Shown here: positions 11,541 to 20,960 of the stretch, piece by piece
Position numbering within the stretch: the first letter of the stretch is position 1
Layout of the letters: each line of letters begins with the position of its first letter
Source: Pseudomonadota bacterium
Lineage (GTDB): Bacteria; Pseudomonadota; Alphaproteobacteria; Reyranellales; Reyranellaceae
Direction: 5' to 3'
DNA length: 64,000 nt
Assembly: GCA_018242505.1 (NCBI GenBank)
Contig: JAFEBU010000034.1
Location: 62,001-126,000 of the forward strand
Notes under the pieces: model-generated
The model's input: the letters and a program-made list of their open reading frames with translations, nothing else
The model's database searches: none
What the model was told of the DNA's origin: nothing
Position numbers and translations under genes: made by a program

Positions 11541-12641
11541 TCACTCGAACACCACCACGCCGCGCGCAACTTCGCCCGCCATCATGCGCTTGAAGCCTTC
11601 GTTGATGTCCTGGAGCTTGTAGGTTCGGCTGATCAGCCCGTCGATGTTGAGCTTGCGGTTCATGTAGTGGTCGACCAGCACCGGGAAATCGACGTTGGGC
11701 CGTACCGAGCCGTAGAACGTGCCGCTCACCGTCTTCTCGGTGAAGACCATCATGAAGGGCGAGTACTGCGCCTTGATCGAAGCCGCCGAAATGCCGACGG
11801 CAACGGCATGGCCGCCCGGCGCCAGGGCGTCGAAGGCGAGCGCCTGGGTCTTGTCGTTGGAGACCGCATCGAAGGAATAGTCGACGCCCAGCCCGCCCGA
11901 GATCTCCTTCACCTTCTTTGTCGCGTCGTTGTCCTTCGCGGTGTTGATGGTGTGCGTGGCGCCGAAGGTCTTCGCCATCTCGAGCTTGTTGTCGAGGATG
12001 TCGGCCGCGATGATGATCCGCGCACCCGACAGCATCGCGCCCTGGATTGCGTTCAAGCCGACGCCGCCGCAGCCGATCACCAGCACCGACGAGCCGGCCT
12101 CGATCTTGGCGTGCCGCGTGACGGCGCCCACGCCGGTCGCGACGCAGCAGCCGACGAGCGCCGCCTGCGGCCAGGGCATGTCCTTGCGGATCGGCACCAC
12201 CATCTCCTCCGGCACGACGACTTCCTCGGCAAAGGTGCCGATGCGCGCCATCTGGTTGATGCCCTGCCCTTTATGTTTGATCCGAAGGGTGCCGTCATAG
12301 AGCGCCGCCGGCGGCGAGCTGGCGCGGCCGATGCAGAGCACCGTGCGGCCCTGGGTGCAGTAGCGGCAGCGCCCGCAATGAGGCCGGAAGGAGAAGATCA
12401 CGTGATCGCCCGGCTTCACGGTGGTCACGCCCGGTCCGCACTCGACGATCTCGCCCGCCGCTTCGTGGCCCGGCACGATCGGCATGGGCGACGGCCAGTC
12501 GCCGTTCATGACGTGCCAGTCGCTCTGGCACACGCCCGAGGCTTTCATCTTCACCCGCACCTCGTTGGCCTTGGGCGGATCGAGCTCGCAGTCGACGACC
12601 TGCAGTGGCGTGTTCGGCTCGAACAGAACGGCAGCCTTCAT
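11541..12641 (-). CDS. Zinc-dependent medium-chain alcohol dehydrogenase
   Basis: 366-residue NAD(P)-dependent MDR alcohol dehydrogenase. The catalytic zinc ligands are expected in GVCQSDWH (Cys near 37) and GHEAAGEI (His-Glu near 59-60). The structural-zinc loop has its cysteines in HCGRCRYCTQGRTVLC. The Rossmann glycine motif is GCGGVGLNAIQGA. Overall it resembles the class III/AdhC-like group. It is divergent from the SDR gene, with only 44 bp between start codons, so the two probably share a regulatory region. Substrate unknown. Confidence 0.92.
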   Translation of the reverse strand: MKAAVLFEPNTPLQVVDCELDPPKANEVRVKMKASGVCQSDWHVMNGDWPSPMPIVPGHEAAGEIVECGPGVTTVKPGDHVIFSFRPHCGRCRYCTQGRTVLCIGRASSPPAALYDGTLRIKHKGQGINQMARIGTFAEEVVVPEEMVVPIRKDMPWPQAALVGCCVATGVGAVTRHAKIEAGSSVLVIGCGGVGLNAIQGAMLSGARIIIAADILDNKLEMAKTFGATHTINTAKDNDATKKVKEISGGLGVDYSFDAVSNDKTQALAFDALAPGGHAVAVGISAASIKAQYSPFMMVFTEKTVSGTFYGSVRPNVDFPVLVDHYMNRKLNIDGLISRTYKLQDINEGFKRMMAGEVARGVVVFE

Positions 12642-12685
12642 TATTTGTCCTCCCGGGATATGGCCGCCACTATATCATCGGCTCG

Positions 12686-13444
12686 ATGACAAAAACCCTC
12701 CTGATCACCGGTGGCGCTTCCGGAATCGGCGCCGAGACCGCCCGGCGTGCGGCCACGTGCGGCTATCGGATCGCCGTCAACTACCGCTCGCGCGAGGCCC
12801 AGGCCAAGGCCGTCGTCGCCGAGATCACGGCCAGGGGCGCCCAGGCAATCGCGATCCGGGCCGACATGGCCCACGAAACCGACATCGTGCGCATGTTCGA
12901 GGAGGCCGAACGATCGCTGGGGCCAATCACCCACCTGGTGAACAGCGCCGGCATCAACGGCCGGCGCGGGCGCGTCGACCAGTACAACGCCGCGGTGCTC
13001 GCCGAGGTCCTGGCGGTGAATGTGATCGGCCTGATGCTGTGCTGCCGCGAGGCCGCGAAGCGCATGTCGACCAGGCACGGCGGCAAGGGCGGCGCCATCG
13101 TCAACGTCTCGTCGATGGCGGCGACGCTCGGCGGACGGTCCGGCTCCTCGGCCTATGCCGCCAGCAAGGGCGCCGTCGACGCCTTCACCAAGGGCTTCGC
13201 CCGCGAGGCCGCCTCGGAAGGCATCCGGGTCAATTCGGTCCGGCCGGGAATGGTATTGACGGAGATGACGGAGGGCAGGCTGGCTGACACGGCCTTCCGG
13301 GCCAGCATAGAAGCCTCGATCCCGATGCACCGCATCGGCGAGGCGCACGAGATCGCCGAGACGATCCTGTGGCTCCTGTCGGACGAAGCTTCCTTCATCA
13401 CCGGCGCCATGCTCGACGCCGCCGGCGGCGGGTACATCATCTAA
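12686..13444 (+). CDS. Short-chain dehydrogenase/reductase (classical SDR)
   Basis: 252-residue NAD(P)-dependent oxidoreductase. It shows TGGASGIG near residues 8-15 (cofactor loop), NSAG near 91, the catalytic Ser in VNVSSMAA and YAASK as the catalytic Tyr-Lys. An Asn/Arg pair after strand 2 (NYRSRE) suggests NADP preference. ATG 12686 places the glycine motif at the usual position; a longer upstream frame overlaps the divergent dehydrogenase. The downstream junction with ilvC carries a hairpin repeat. Confidence 0.9.
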   Translation: MTKTLLITGGASGIGAETARRAATCGYRIAVNYRSREAQAKAVVAEITARGAQAIAIRADMAHETDIVRMFEEAERSLGPITHLVNSAGINGRRGRVDQYNAAVLAEVLAVNVIGLMLCCREAAKRMSTRHGGKGGAIVNVSSMAATLGGRSGSSAYAASKGAVDAFTKGFAREAASEGIRVNSVRPGMVLTEMTEGRLADTAFRASIEASIPMHRIGEAHEIAETILWLLSDEASFITGAMLDAAGGGYII

Positions 13445-13448
13445 GCGT

Positions 13449-13563
13449 ATTCACATGCGCCCGCAGGCAGCGGCGCCTTCCGAGGCGCGAGAGCCCGCAC
13501 CGGACAGGAAGATGAGCACCGGGCAGGAAAGATGAGAAGACGCGCCACTGGAGTGGCGCGCCT
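13449..13563. repeat. Composite hairpin repeat, convergent junction SDR/ilvC
   Basis: This junction contains ATTCACATGCG (13449-13459) and a hairpin GCGCCT-TCCG-AGGCGC (13473-13488). Two near-copies of CGGACAGGAAGATGAG (13500-13536) follow. The last part is a palindrome with perfect 9-bp arms CGCGCCACT/AGTGGCGCG (13541-13560). Related palindromes occur at 32.6, 47.2 and 52.6 kb, all in convergent junctions. Either a dispersed REP-like element or bidirectional terminators. Confidence 0.7.
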
Positions 13564-13573
13564 CCGGCAGAGC

Positions 13574-14623
<1,050 letters not shown>

Positions 14624-15250
14624 CTAGCGGCTGAGCAGGGCGAGGCGCAAGCCAAGAAGCGCCAGCGCCCCGCCCATGATCCGGTCGAGCCACACCTTGG
14701 CCCGGCGATAGATGGTCCGCGCCGGCCCGCCGGAGAACAGCAAGGTGATCAGCGCGTACCAGGTGAATTCGTTGAAGGCGACGATGGCGAGTGTGGCCGC
14801 CTGCATCCAGCCCGGCGGATCGGCCGGAAGCAGCGCCAGAAAGATGCTGCCGAAGAAAACCATGACCTTGGGGTTGCCGAGCTGCAGCAGCAGGGCGCGC
14901 ACGAAGCCCTGCATCGCTCCCGTCTTGCGGCCGGCGGCGCTGGGCTCGGGCAGCGGCTCCGGCGCATGGCGCCACATCATCACCGCCAGATAGAGGAGGT
15001 AGAGCCCACCGCCGATGCGCATGGCGATATAGAGCCACTCGAAGCGGGCAAACAGCGCCTGCAACCCGAAGAGCGCCGCGGCCGCCCAGGCGACGGCCCC
15101 CAGCATCATCGCGAACGCCGCCAGCACCCCGGCGCGCCGGCCGGAGCCGACGGCGGTCTGGGCGACCAGCACGAAGCTGGGGCCCGGGCTTGCCGCCGCC
15201 ATGAAGTGGACGACGGCAAGGCCAAGCAGGGGCAGTAGATACGAGCTCAT
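14624..15250 (-). CDS. LysE/RhtB-family amino acid exporter
   Basis: 208-residue inner-membrane protein with about six hydrophobic segments. It carries the family's N-terminal signature (AAASPGPSFVLVAQTA, near residues 18-33) and the conserved LLLQLGNPKVMVFFGS stretch near 119-134. ATG 15250 gives the usual LysE/RhtB length; an upstream ATG in frame would run into ilvN. It lies 13 bp after ilvN and 30 bp before ilvC. That position suggests export of branched-chain amino acids or an overflow intermediate; this is inferred only from context. Confidence 0.88.
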   Translation of the reverse strand: MSSYLLPLLGLAVVHFMAAASPGPSFVLVAQTAVGSGRRAGVLAAFAMMLGAVAWAAAALFGLQALFARFEWLYIAMRIGGGLYLLYLAVMMWRHAPEPLPEPSAAGRKTGAMQGFVRALLLQLGNPKVMVFFGSIFLALLPADPPGWMQAATLAIVAFNEFTWYALITLLFSGGPARTIYRRAKVWLDRIMGGALALLGLRLALLSR

Positions 15251-15263
15251 CGCCGGGCTGCGT

Positions 15264-15776
15264 TCAGATCGCCTCGCCGCCACGGGTGGTGGCGACGATG
15301 CCGGTGCGGCCGACATCGACCAGGCCCAGCTTTTCCATCAGGCCGATGAAGGTGTCGACCTTGTCGGAAGCGCCGGTGACCTCGAAGACGAACGAATCGT
15401 TCTTGGCGTCGATCACCTTGGCGCGGAACACGTCGGCCAGGCGCAGCGCCTCGACGCGCTTCTCGCCCGAGCCCTTGACCTTCACCAGCGCCAGCTCACG
15501 CTCGACATGCTCGCCCTCGAGCGTGAGGTCGCGCACGCGGTGAACCGGCACCAGCCGGTCGAGCTGGGCCTTGATCTGCTCGATCACCATCGGCGTCCCC
15601 GTCGTGACGATGGTGATGCGCGACAGGTTCTCTTTCTCGTTGGTCTTGGCGACGGTCAGGCTCTCGATGTTGTAGCCGCGGCCGGAGAACAGGCCGACCA
15701 CGCGGGCCAGGATGCCGGGTTCGTTGTCGACGAGAATGGAGATAGTATGGCGCGAGGCCGACTCGATCGGGCTCAC
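15264..15776 (-). CDS. ilvN: Acetolactate synthase small (regulatory) subunit
   Basis: 170-residue regulatory subunit (IlvH/IlvN) that binds valine through its N-terminal ACT domain and activates the large subunit. The start ASRHTISILVDNEPGILARVVGLFSGRGYNIESL (given here in part) is diagnostic, followed by the C-terminal second ACT-like domain. The start is GTG 15776, overlapping the ilvB stop by 4 bases (GTGA), so translation is coupled and subunit ratio probably fixed. Confidence 0.96.
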   Translation of the reverse strand: MSPIESASRHTISILVDNEPGILARVVGLFSGRGYNIESLTVAKTNEKENLSRITIVTTGTPMVIEQIKAQLDRLVPVHRVRDLTLEGEHVERELALVKVKGSGEKRVEALRLADVFRAKVIDAKNDSFVFEVTGASDKVDTFIGLMEKLGLVDVGRTGIVATTRGGEAI

Positions 15777-17542
15777 ACCAGCACCATGCCTTCCTCCGAC
15801 ACCGGCTTCTCGGCCCGATCGTTCGGTCCCAGCAACATGTCGTAGTGCGCGGCACCGGACGGGATCATCGGGAAGCAGTTCTCGGCCTTGTCGACCAGCA
15901 CGTCGACGATGACCGGCTTGTTGATCTTGATCATCTCCTGGATGACGCCATCCAGCTCGGCCGGATCGCCCGTGCGCAGGCCGACCGCGCCGAAGGCGTC
16001 GGCGAGCTTCACGAAATCGGGCAGCGATTCCATGTAGCTCTCGGAGTAGCGGCCGCCATGCAGCAGCTCCTGCCACTGGCGCACCATGCCCATGTACTGG
16101 TTGTTGAGCACGAAGATCTTCACCGGCAGGCGATACTGCGCCACCGTGGAGAGCTCCTGGATGTTCATCATGATCGAGGCTTCGCCCGCCACGTCGATCA
16201 CCAGCGCATCGGGATGGGCGATCTGCACGCCCATCGCAGCCGGGAAGCCGTAGCCCATGGTGCCGAGCCCGCCCGATGTCATCCAATGGTTGGGCTGCTC
16301 GAACTTCAGGAACTGCGCCGCCCACATCTGATGCTGGCCGACCTCGGTGGTGATGTAGTGGTCGCGGTCCTTGATGTGATGATAGAGGCGCTCGAGCGCA
16401 TATTGCGGCTTGATCGTCTCCTTGTCCTGCTTGTAGGCGAGGCAGTTGCGGCCACGCCACTTCTCGATCTCGGCCCACCACGCCTTCAGCGCCTTCTGGT
16501 CGGTGCGCGGTTGGCGCGCCTTCCACACGCGGATCAGCTCTTCCAGCACGTGCGCCGCATCGCCCACGATCGGCAGGTCGATGCGCACGTTCTTGTTGAT
16601 CGAGCTCGGATCGATATCGACATGGATCTTCTTCGACTTGGGCGAGAACTCGGCGAGCTTGCCGGTGATGCGGTCGTCGAAGCGCGCGCCGATATCGATC
16701 AGCACGTCGCAATGATACATGGCGAGGTTGGCCTCGTAGGTCCCGTGCATGCCGAGCATGCCCAGGAACTGCTTGTCCGAGGCCGGGAAGGCGCCGAGCC
16801 CCATCAGCGTATTGGTGATGGGATAGCCGGTCATGCGCACGAACTGCGCAAGCAGCTTGCTGGCCTTGGGACCGGAATTGATGACGCCGCCGCCGGTATA
16901 GAAGACCGGACGCTTGGCCGCCGCGATCAGGTCGATCGCCTGCTCGATCTTCTTCGGGTCGGGCTTCACCTGCGGCCGGTAGCTCTTGTGCTGCACCGGC
17001 TTCTTGGGCGCTTCGTAGTCGTGCTTGTTCATCAGCACGTCCTTGGGCAGGTCGATCACCACCGGGCCGGGCCGGCCCGAGCGCGCCACGTAGAATGCCT
17101 CGTGGACCGTGCGGGCGAGATCGCCGACGGCCTTCACCAGATAATTGTGCTTGGTGCAGGGCCGGGTGATGCCGGTCGTATCCGCCTCCTGGAAGGCGTC
17201 GTTGCCGATCAGATGCGTCGGCACCTGGCCGGTGAGGCAGACGACCGGGATCGAATCCATCAACGCATCGGTGAGGCCGGTCACGGCGTTGGTCGCGCCC
17301 GGGCCGGACGTCACCAGCACCACGCCCACCTTGCCGGTAGAGCGCGCATACCCTTCGGCGGCGTGCACCGCCGCCTGCTCGTGCCGCACCAGGATGTGGC
17401 GGAGCCGGTTCTGCTTGAAAAGCGAATCGTAGATTGGAAGGACCGCGCCACCCGGGTAGCCGAAGACGACCTCGACTTCCTCGTCGATCAGGGCTTTCAC
17501 CAACAGATCGGCGCCAGTCGTGGCGGACTCCTCGGGCTTCAT
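15773..17542 (-). CDS. ilvB: Acetolactate synthase large (catalytic) subunit
   Basis: ThDP-, FAD- and Mg2+-dependent enzyme condensing pyruvate with pyruvate or 2-oxobutyrate. The 589-residue protein shows VFGYPGGAVLPIYD near the start and the catalytic Glu in RHEQAAVHAAEGYARSTG. The ThDP motif is written GEASIMMN, where GDGS..N is the common form. I chose ATG 17542 because AGAGGAGA lies 8 bases upstream; a TTG 27 bases earlier is weaker. It heads the ilv operon, 126 bp after miaA, and its leader contains a strong hairpin. Confidence 0.95.
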   Translation of the reverse strand: MKPEESATTGADLLVKALIDEEVEVVFGYPGGAVLPIYDSLFKQNRLRHILVRHEQAAVHAAEGYARSTGKVGVVLVTSGPGATNAVTGLTDALMDSIPVVCLTGQVPTHLIGNDAFQEADTTGITRPCTKHNYLVKAVGDLARTVHEAFYVARSGRPGPVVIDLPKDVLMNKHDYEAPKKPVQHKSYRPQVKPDPKKIEQAIDLIAAAKRPVFYTGGGVINSGPKASKLLAQFVRMTGYPITNTLMGLGAFPASDKQFLGMLGMHGTYEANLAMYHCDVLIDIGARFDDRITGKLAEFSPKSKKIHVDIDPSSINKNVRIDLPIVGDAAHVLEELIRVWKARQPRTDQKALKAWWAEIEKWRGRNCLAYKQDKETIKPQYALERLYHHIKDRDHYITTEVGQHQMWAAQFLKFEQPNHWMTSGGLGTMGYGFPAAMGVQIAHPDALVIDVAGEASIMMNIQELSTVAQYRLPVKIFVLNNQYMGMVRQWQELLHGGRYSESYMESLPDFVKLADAFGAVGLRTGDPAELDGVIQEMIKINKPVIVDVLVDKAENCFPMIPSGAAHYDMLLGPNDRAEKPVSEEGMVLV

Positions 17543-17584
17543 GACACGGGTCTCCTCTGGAATGGACAAGCCTATGACGAATAA

Positions 17585-17606
17585 GCCGCAAAACAGAGTT
17601 TGCGGC
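17585..17606 (-). terminator. Leader hairpin between miaA and ilvB
   Basis: A perfect 8-bp stem (GCCGCAAA/TTTGCGGC) with a 6-base loop, followed on the minus strand by TTATT. It sits 42 bases before the ilvB start. It may terminate miaA transcription or act as an attenuator-like leader. I see no leader peptide rich in Leu/Val/Ile codons, so classical attenuation is not supported. Confidence 0.45.
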
Positions 17607-17668
17607 GGCGCGGAAAGTAGAGACGGGGAATTGAGGGGTCAATGAAAATCGGCACGAAACGTAAAGTT

Positions 17669-18595
17669 TCAGACCTCCATTTTGTCCAAAAATTTCTCGA
17701 CCAACTCCAGAGCCCGATTTGTGGGCACCTCGACCACAATATCTAGCGGCAGTTGGTGCCGAAACCACGTCATCTGGCGTTTGGCATATTGGCGGGTGTG
17801 GTCGATGGCGATTCGCCGCGCCTCCTTGAGCGCAATCTCGCCGCCGAAGTGCCGAAACAGTTCCGGGGCGCCGTGCGCCTTGAGTCCCGGCCAGGTCGGA
17901 TCGGGCTTGCGGTCGAACACGGACCGCGCCTCCCCCAACACGCCGGCTGTCAGCATCGCATCGAAACGCGCCGCGATCCGATCGCGCAACCAGGCGCGCT
18001 CGGGCGCGAGCAGGACCGTGGCGAAGCGCCATGGCGACGTCGAGCCCTTGCTCTCCTGCCAGGAACTGAGCGGCCGGCCCGTCCCCAGCCAGATCTCCCA
18101 GGCCCGGACATGGCGCTGCCGGTCGCCCGGCTTCAGGCGGGCCACGATCCCGGGATCGTGCTGGGCAAGGCGCGCACGAAAGGCGTCGGGCCCGAGGCGC
18201 GTCCAATCGTCATTGACCTCGGCGCGAAGGGCGGCCGGCACGTTCGGAATTTCGGACAAGCCCTGCATCAGCGCCCGCAGATAGAGTCCGGAGCCGCCGC
18301 ACAGGATCGGCACCCGCCCCTCCTCGCGGCAGCGCTCGATCTCGGCCTCGGCGAGCCTGCGCCAGCGCGCCGCCGACAAGGTCTCGTGCAGCGGCAGCAC
18401 GCCATAGAGGCGATGCGGCACCGACTCGCGCTCGGCGGCGCTCGGCTGCGCGGTCAGGATCGGAAACGCATCGTAGGTCTGCATGGCGTCGGCATTGATC
18501 ACCGTGCCGCGCCGCCGCTCGGCCAGCGCGAGCGCCAGCGCCGACTTCCCGCTCGCGGTCGGTCCCGTGACAACGAGGACATCCGGCTTGACCAT
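17669..18595 (-). CDS. miaA: tRNA dimethylallyltransferase MiaA
   Basis: Adds a dimethylallyl group to A37 of tRNAs reading U-starting codons. The 308-residue protein has the P-loop GPTASGKSALA at about 10-20, then INADAMQTYD, in which Met-Gln stands where Ser-Arg/Ser-Met-Gln is common. GGSGLYLRALMQG and the C-terminal RQYAKRQMTWFR follow. Typical size. Same strand as the ilv operon but separated by 126 bp and a hairpin. Confidence 0.95.
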   Translation of the reverse strand: MVKPDVLVVTGPTASGKSALALALAERRRGTVINADAMQTYDAFPILTAQPSAAERESVPHRLYGVLPLHETLSAARWRRLAEAEIERCREEGRVPILCGGSGLYLRALMQGLSEIPNVPAALRAEVNDDWTRLGPDAFRARLAQHDPGIVARLKPGDRQRHVRAWEIWLGTGRPLSSWQESKGSTSPWRFATVLLAPERAWLRDRIAARFDAMLTAGVLGEARSVFDRKPDPTWPGLKAHGAPELFRHFGGEIALKEARRIAIDHTRQYAKRQMTWFRHQLPLDIVVEVPTNRALELVEKFLDKMEV

Positions 18596-18659
18596 CCTCC
18601 TGTTTGGCCACGCGGCTGCGGCGTTTGCAAATCCGCCAAGCCACCGCTAGAGGCGGAGC

Positions 18660-19541
18660 GTGAAAAACGTCCTTGTCCTCATTTCCAACCCCGCCAAGTC
18701 CAGGCTCGACGAGACGCATGTCCGACAGGCGGCAGAAGCGTTGAAGACCAATGGCTGCGCTGTCGGCGCCCCGGATTGGCTTGCACCAGGCATCGCCTGC
18801 GATCTGCCGTTCGACGGCAGCGCGGGAGAGATATCGCTCCCGGAGATCGATGCCGTGGTCGTGCCGGCTCTTCTCAGGCGCAAGAAGCTCCTGGTAGCCG
18901 ACATGGAATCGACCCTGATCGAGAACGAGATGCTGGATGAGCTGGCCGATTTCCTCGGCCTGCGCGAGAAGATCGCAGGCATCACGGCGCGGGCCATGAA
19001 CGGCGAGATCGATTTCGCCGGGGCGCTCAGGGAACGGGTCGGTCTCCTGAAGGGCCTGCCGGTGGCCAGGCTCGACGAAGCCGCACGACGCATCCGCTAC
19101 ATGCCGGGGGGAGCGACGCTCGTCGCCACCATGAAGGCGCACGGCGCGTTCTGCGCCCTCGTCTCCGGCGGCTTCACCTACTTCACGGCGATGGTATGTG
19201 CCGCCCTGGGCTTCGATCTCGATGCCGCCAATGTCCTGCGCCACGACGGCCAAAAACTTACAGGCGACGTCGAGCCGCCGATCCTGGGCAAGGAAGCCAA
19301 GCTCGCCACCCTCGACCGACTGTGCGTCGAGCGGCGGATCGCGGTCGGCGAGGCCCTGACCGTCGGAGACGGCGCCAACGACCTGCCGATGCTGCAGGCC
19401 GCCGGACTGGGCGTCGCCTTCCACGCCAAGCCCGTGGTCGCGGCCCAAGTCGCCGCGCGCATCACTCACGGCGATCTCACCGCCCTGCTCTATCTGCAGG
19501 GCTATCGTCGCAGCGAATTCGTCGAAAGATCCAACCCATGA
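18660..19541 (+). CDS. serB: Phosphoserine phosphatase SerB
   Basis: HAD-superfamily phosphatase for the last step of serine synthesis. The 293-residue protein has an N-terminal regulatory-like domain (about 1-75), then the HAD core. Motif I is DMEST with nucleophile Asp81; Glu83 stands where SerB enzymes normally have the acid/base Asp. Motif II is LVSGGFT (about 168-174), the motif III lysine follows, and motif IV is GDGANDL at 236-242. Start is GTG 18660, divergent from miaA with 64 bp between. The next gene follows after 10 bp and may be cotranscribed. Confidence 0.92.
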   Translation: MKNVLVLISNPAKSRLDETHVRQAAEALKTNGCAVGAPDWLAPGIACDLPFDGSAGEISLPEIDAVVVPALLRRKKLLVADMESTLIENEMLDELADFLGLREKIAGITARAMNGEIDFAGALRERVGLLKGLPVARLDEAARRIRYMPGGATLVATMKAHGAFCALVSGGFTYFTAMVCAALGFDLDAANVLRHDGQKLTGDVEPPILGKEAKLATLDRLCVERRIAVGEALTVGDGANDLPMLQAAGLGVAFHAKPVVAAQVAARITHGDLTALLYLQGYRRSEFVERSNP

Positions 19542-19551
19542 GGATACGCCC

Positions 19552-20559
19552 ATGACCGATGCCCTGCAGATCGTTCTCGCCAAGCGACCCGTGGGCGACG
19601 TGACCGCCGACTGCTTCCGCCAGGAAACGGTCGCGCTTCCCGCGCTCGCCGACGGCCAGATCCTGGTGCGCCAGCGCTTCCTGTCGCTCGATCCCTACAT
19701 GCGGCCGCGCATGAGCGAGCTGCGCTCCTATACGCCGCCGTTCGAGATCGGCAAGCCGCTGACCGGCGGGTCGATCGGCGAGATCGTCGACTCACGCAAC
19801 GACCGCTTCGCCAGGGGCGACACGGTGATGGGCCTGCTGAACTGGGCGAGCCACACCGTCCATGACGGCAAAGGCCTGCGCAAGATCGATCCCAACCTTG
19901 CCCCGCTCCCGGCTCATCTCGGCATCCTCGGCATGCCGAGCTTCACCGCCTGGTACGGCATCAAGCATATCTGCAAGCCCAAGGCGGGCGAGACCGTCTT
20001 CGTGTCGGCGGCGACCGGCGCGGTCGGCCAGGTGGCCGGCCAGCTCGCCAAGCTTGCCGGCGCCAAGGTCGTGGGCTGCGCCGGCGACGAGGACAAATGC
20101 GCCTGGGCGGTGCGCGAGGCCGGCTACGATGCCTGTTTCAACCATCGCACCGAGCGCGATTACGGCGCCGTTCTCGACAAGCTCTGCCCGCAAGGCATCG
20201 ACGCCGACTTCGAGAATGTCGGCGGCCCGATCTTCCATGCCGTGTTCGCGCGGCTGAACAATTTCGGCCGTGTCGCCTTCTGCGGCGCGATCTCGGAGTA
20301 TCAGGACAAGGAGCCGATGGCGGGGCCGCCCAAGATGTTCACCATCGTACAGCGGCGGCTGACGCTGCAGGGCTTCATCGTCTCCGACCACACCTCGCTG
20401 ATGGGCGAGTTCGCGACCGAGGTCGGCGGGCTCCTGAAGGCGGGCAAGATCAAGAGCCGCGAGACCATCGTCGAGGGGCTGGCCAAGGCGCCGCAGGCGT
20501 TCATGGGCCTGCTGAAGGGCGACAATTTCGGCAAGCTGATCGTCAAGGTCGACGCCTAG
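19552..20559 (+). CDS. NADP-dependent MDR oxidoreductase (leukotriene B4 dehydrogenase/CurA type)
   Basis: 335-residue zinc-free medium-chain reductase that typically reduces alpha,beta-unsaturated carbonyls. The N-terminal RFLSLDPYMRPRMSE (about 40-54) and the cofactor loop VSAATGAVGQVAGQLAK (about 151-167) are characteristic of the prostaglandin reductase/YncB group. FENVGG and GLLKGDNFGKLIVKV near the end also fit. Close spacing to serB suggests cotranscription, but no shared pathway is evident. Confidence 0.9.
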   Translation: MTDALQIVLAKRPVGDVTADCFRQETVALPALADGQILVRQRFLSLDPYMRPRMSELRSYTPPFEIGKPLTGGSIGEIVDSRNDRFARGDTVMGLLNWASHTVHDGKGLRKIDPNLAPLPAHLGILGMPSFTAWYGIKHICKPKAGETVFVSAATGAVGQVAGQLAKLAGAKVVGCAGDEDKCAWAVREAGYDACFNHRTERDYGAVLDKLCPQGIDADFENVGGPIFHAVFARLNNFGRVAFCGAISEYQDKEPMAGPPKMFTIVQRRLTLQGFIVSDHTSLMGEFATEVGGLLKAGKIKSRETIVEGLAKAPQAFMGLLKGDNFGKLIVKVDA

Positions 20560-20960
20560 GGCCGGCCGCGCCGCAGGAGCAGCCAGACGATCAGGCCGTG
20601 GAGAACGAGCAGCGGCGGCACGATCACTGTCGGGATGTTGAGCGCAGGCTGTCGAGGGTGCGGTCTGTCTCTCGGTTTGCGCACCGCCCGTGCACGGCAC
20701 GCAATCATGAAGAACATCCGTCGCTGGCGGCGATCGATCGGTGTGCCACAGAACAGCATGAACAGGTGGGGCCCGCCCGGCGTCAGATGCTGGGGGAAAG
20801 TGCCGACGCCGTGCACAAGCGGCGACAGCCGCCGTGCTCCAGCTCCATCGTCCGGTCAGCCGGACATGGCGACGCAATCGACCTCGACGTCCTTGCGATG
20901 CGGAGTCCGGAGGCGACGCCTGTCTCCCGGGAGGTAGTGGTGGCCGGGGGACGATGACGG
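20560..20960. other. Intergenic stretch with only weak reading frames
   Basis: About 400 bases in the convergent junction between the MDR reductase and the dioxygenase. A minus-strand frame (20556-20816) ends in one hydrophobic segment (VIVPPLLVLHGLIVWLLLRR) but has no SD and no family resemblance. It may be a decayed small membrane protein gene. I saw no hairpin repeat like those at four other convergent junctions. Confidence 0.5.

Noticed and set aside
15264..18206. 980-residue minus-strand open frame joining miaA, ilvB and ilvN regions
   Set aside because: Only its last 170 residues (IlvN) are real. The rest is out of frame with IlvB and MiaA.
20556..20816. 86-residue minus-strand frame with one hydrophobic C-terminal segment
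   Set aside because: It lacks an SD and the first 55 residues look random. At best a decayed membrane protein, so left as an intergenic note.
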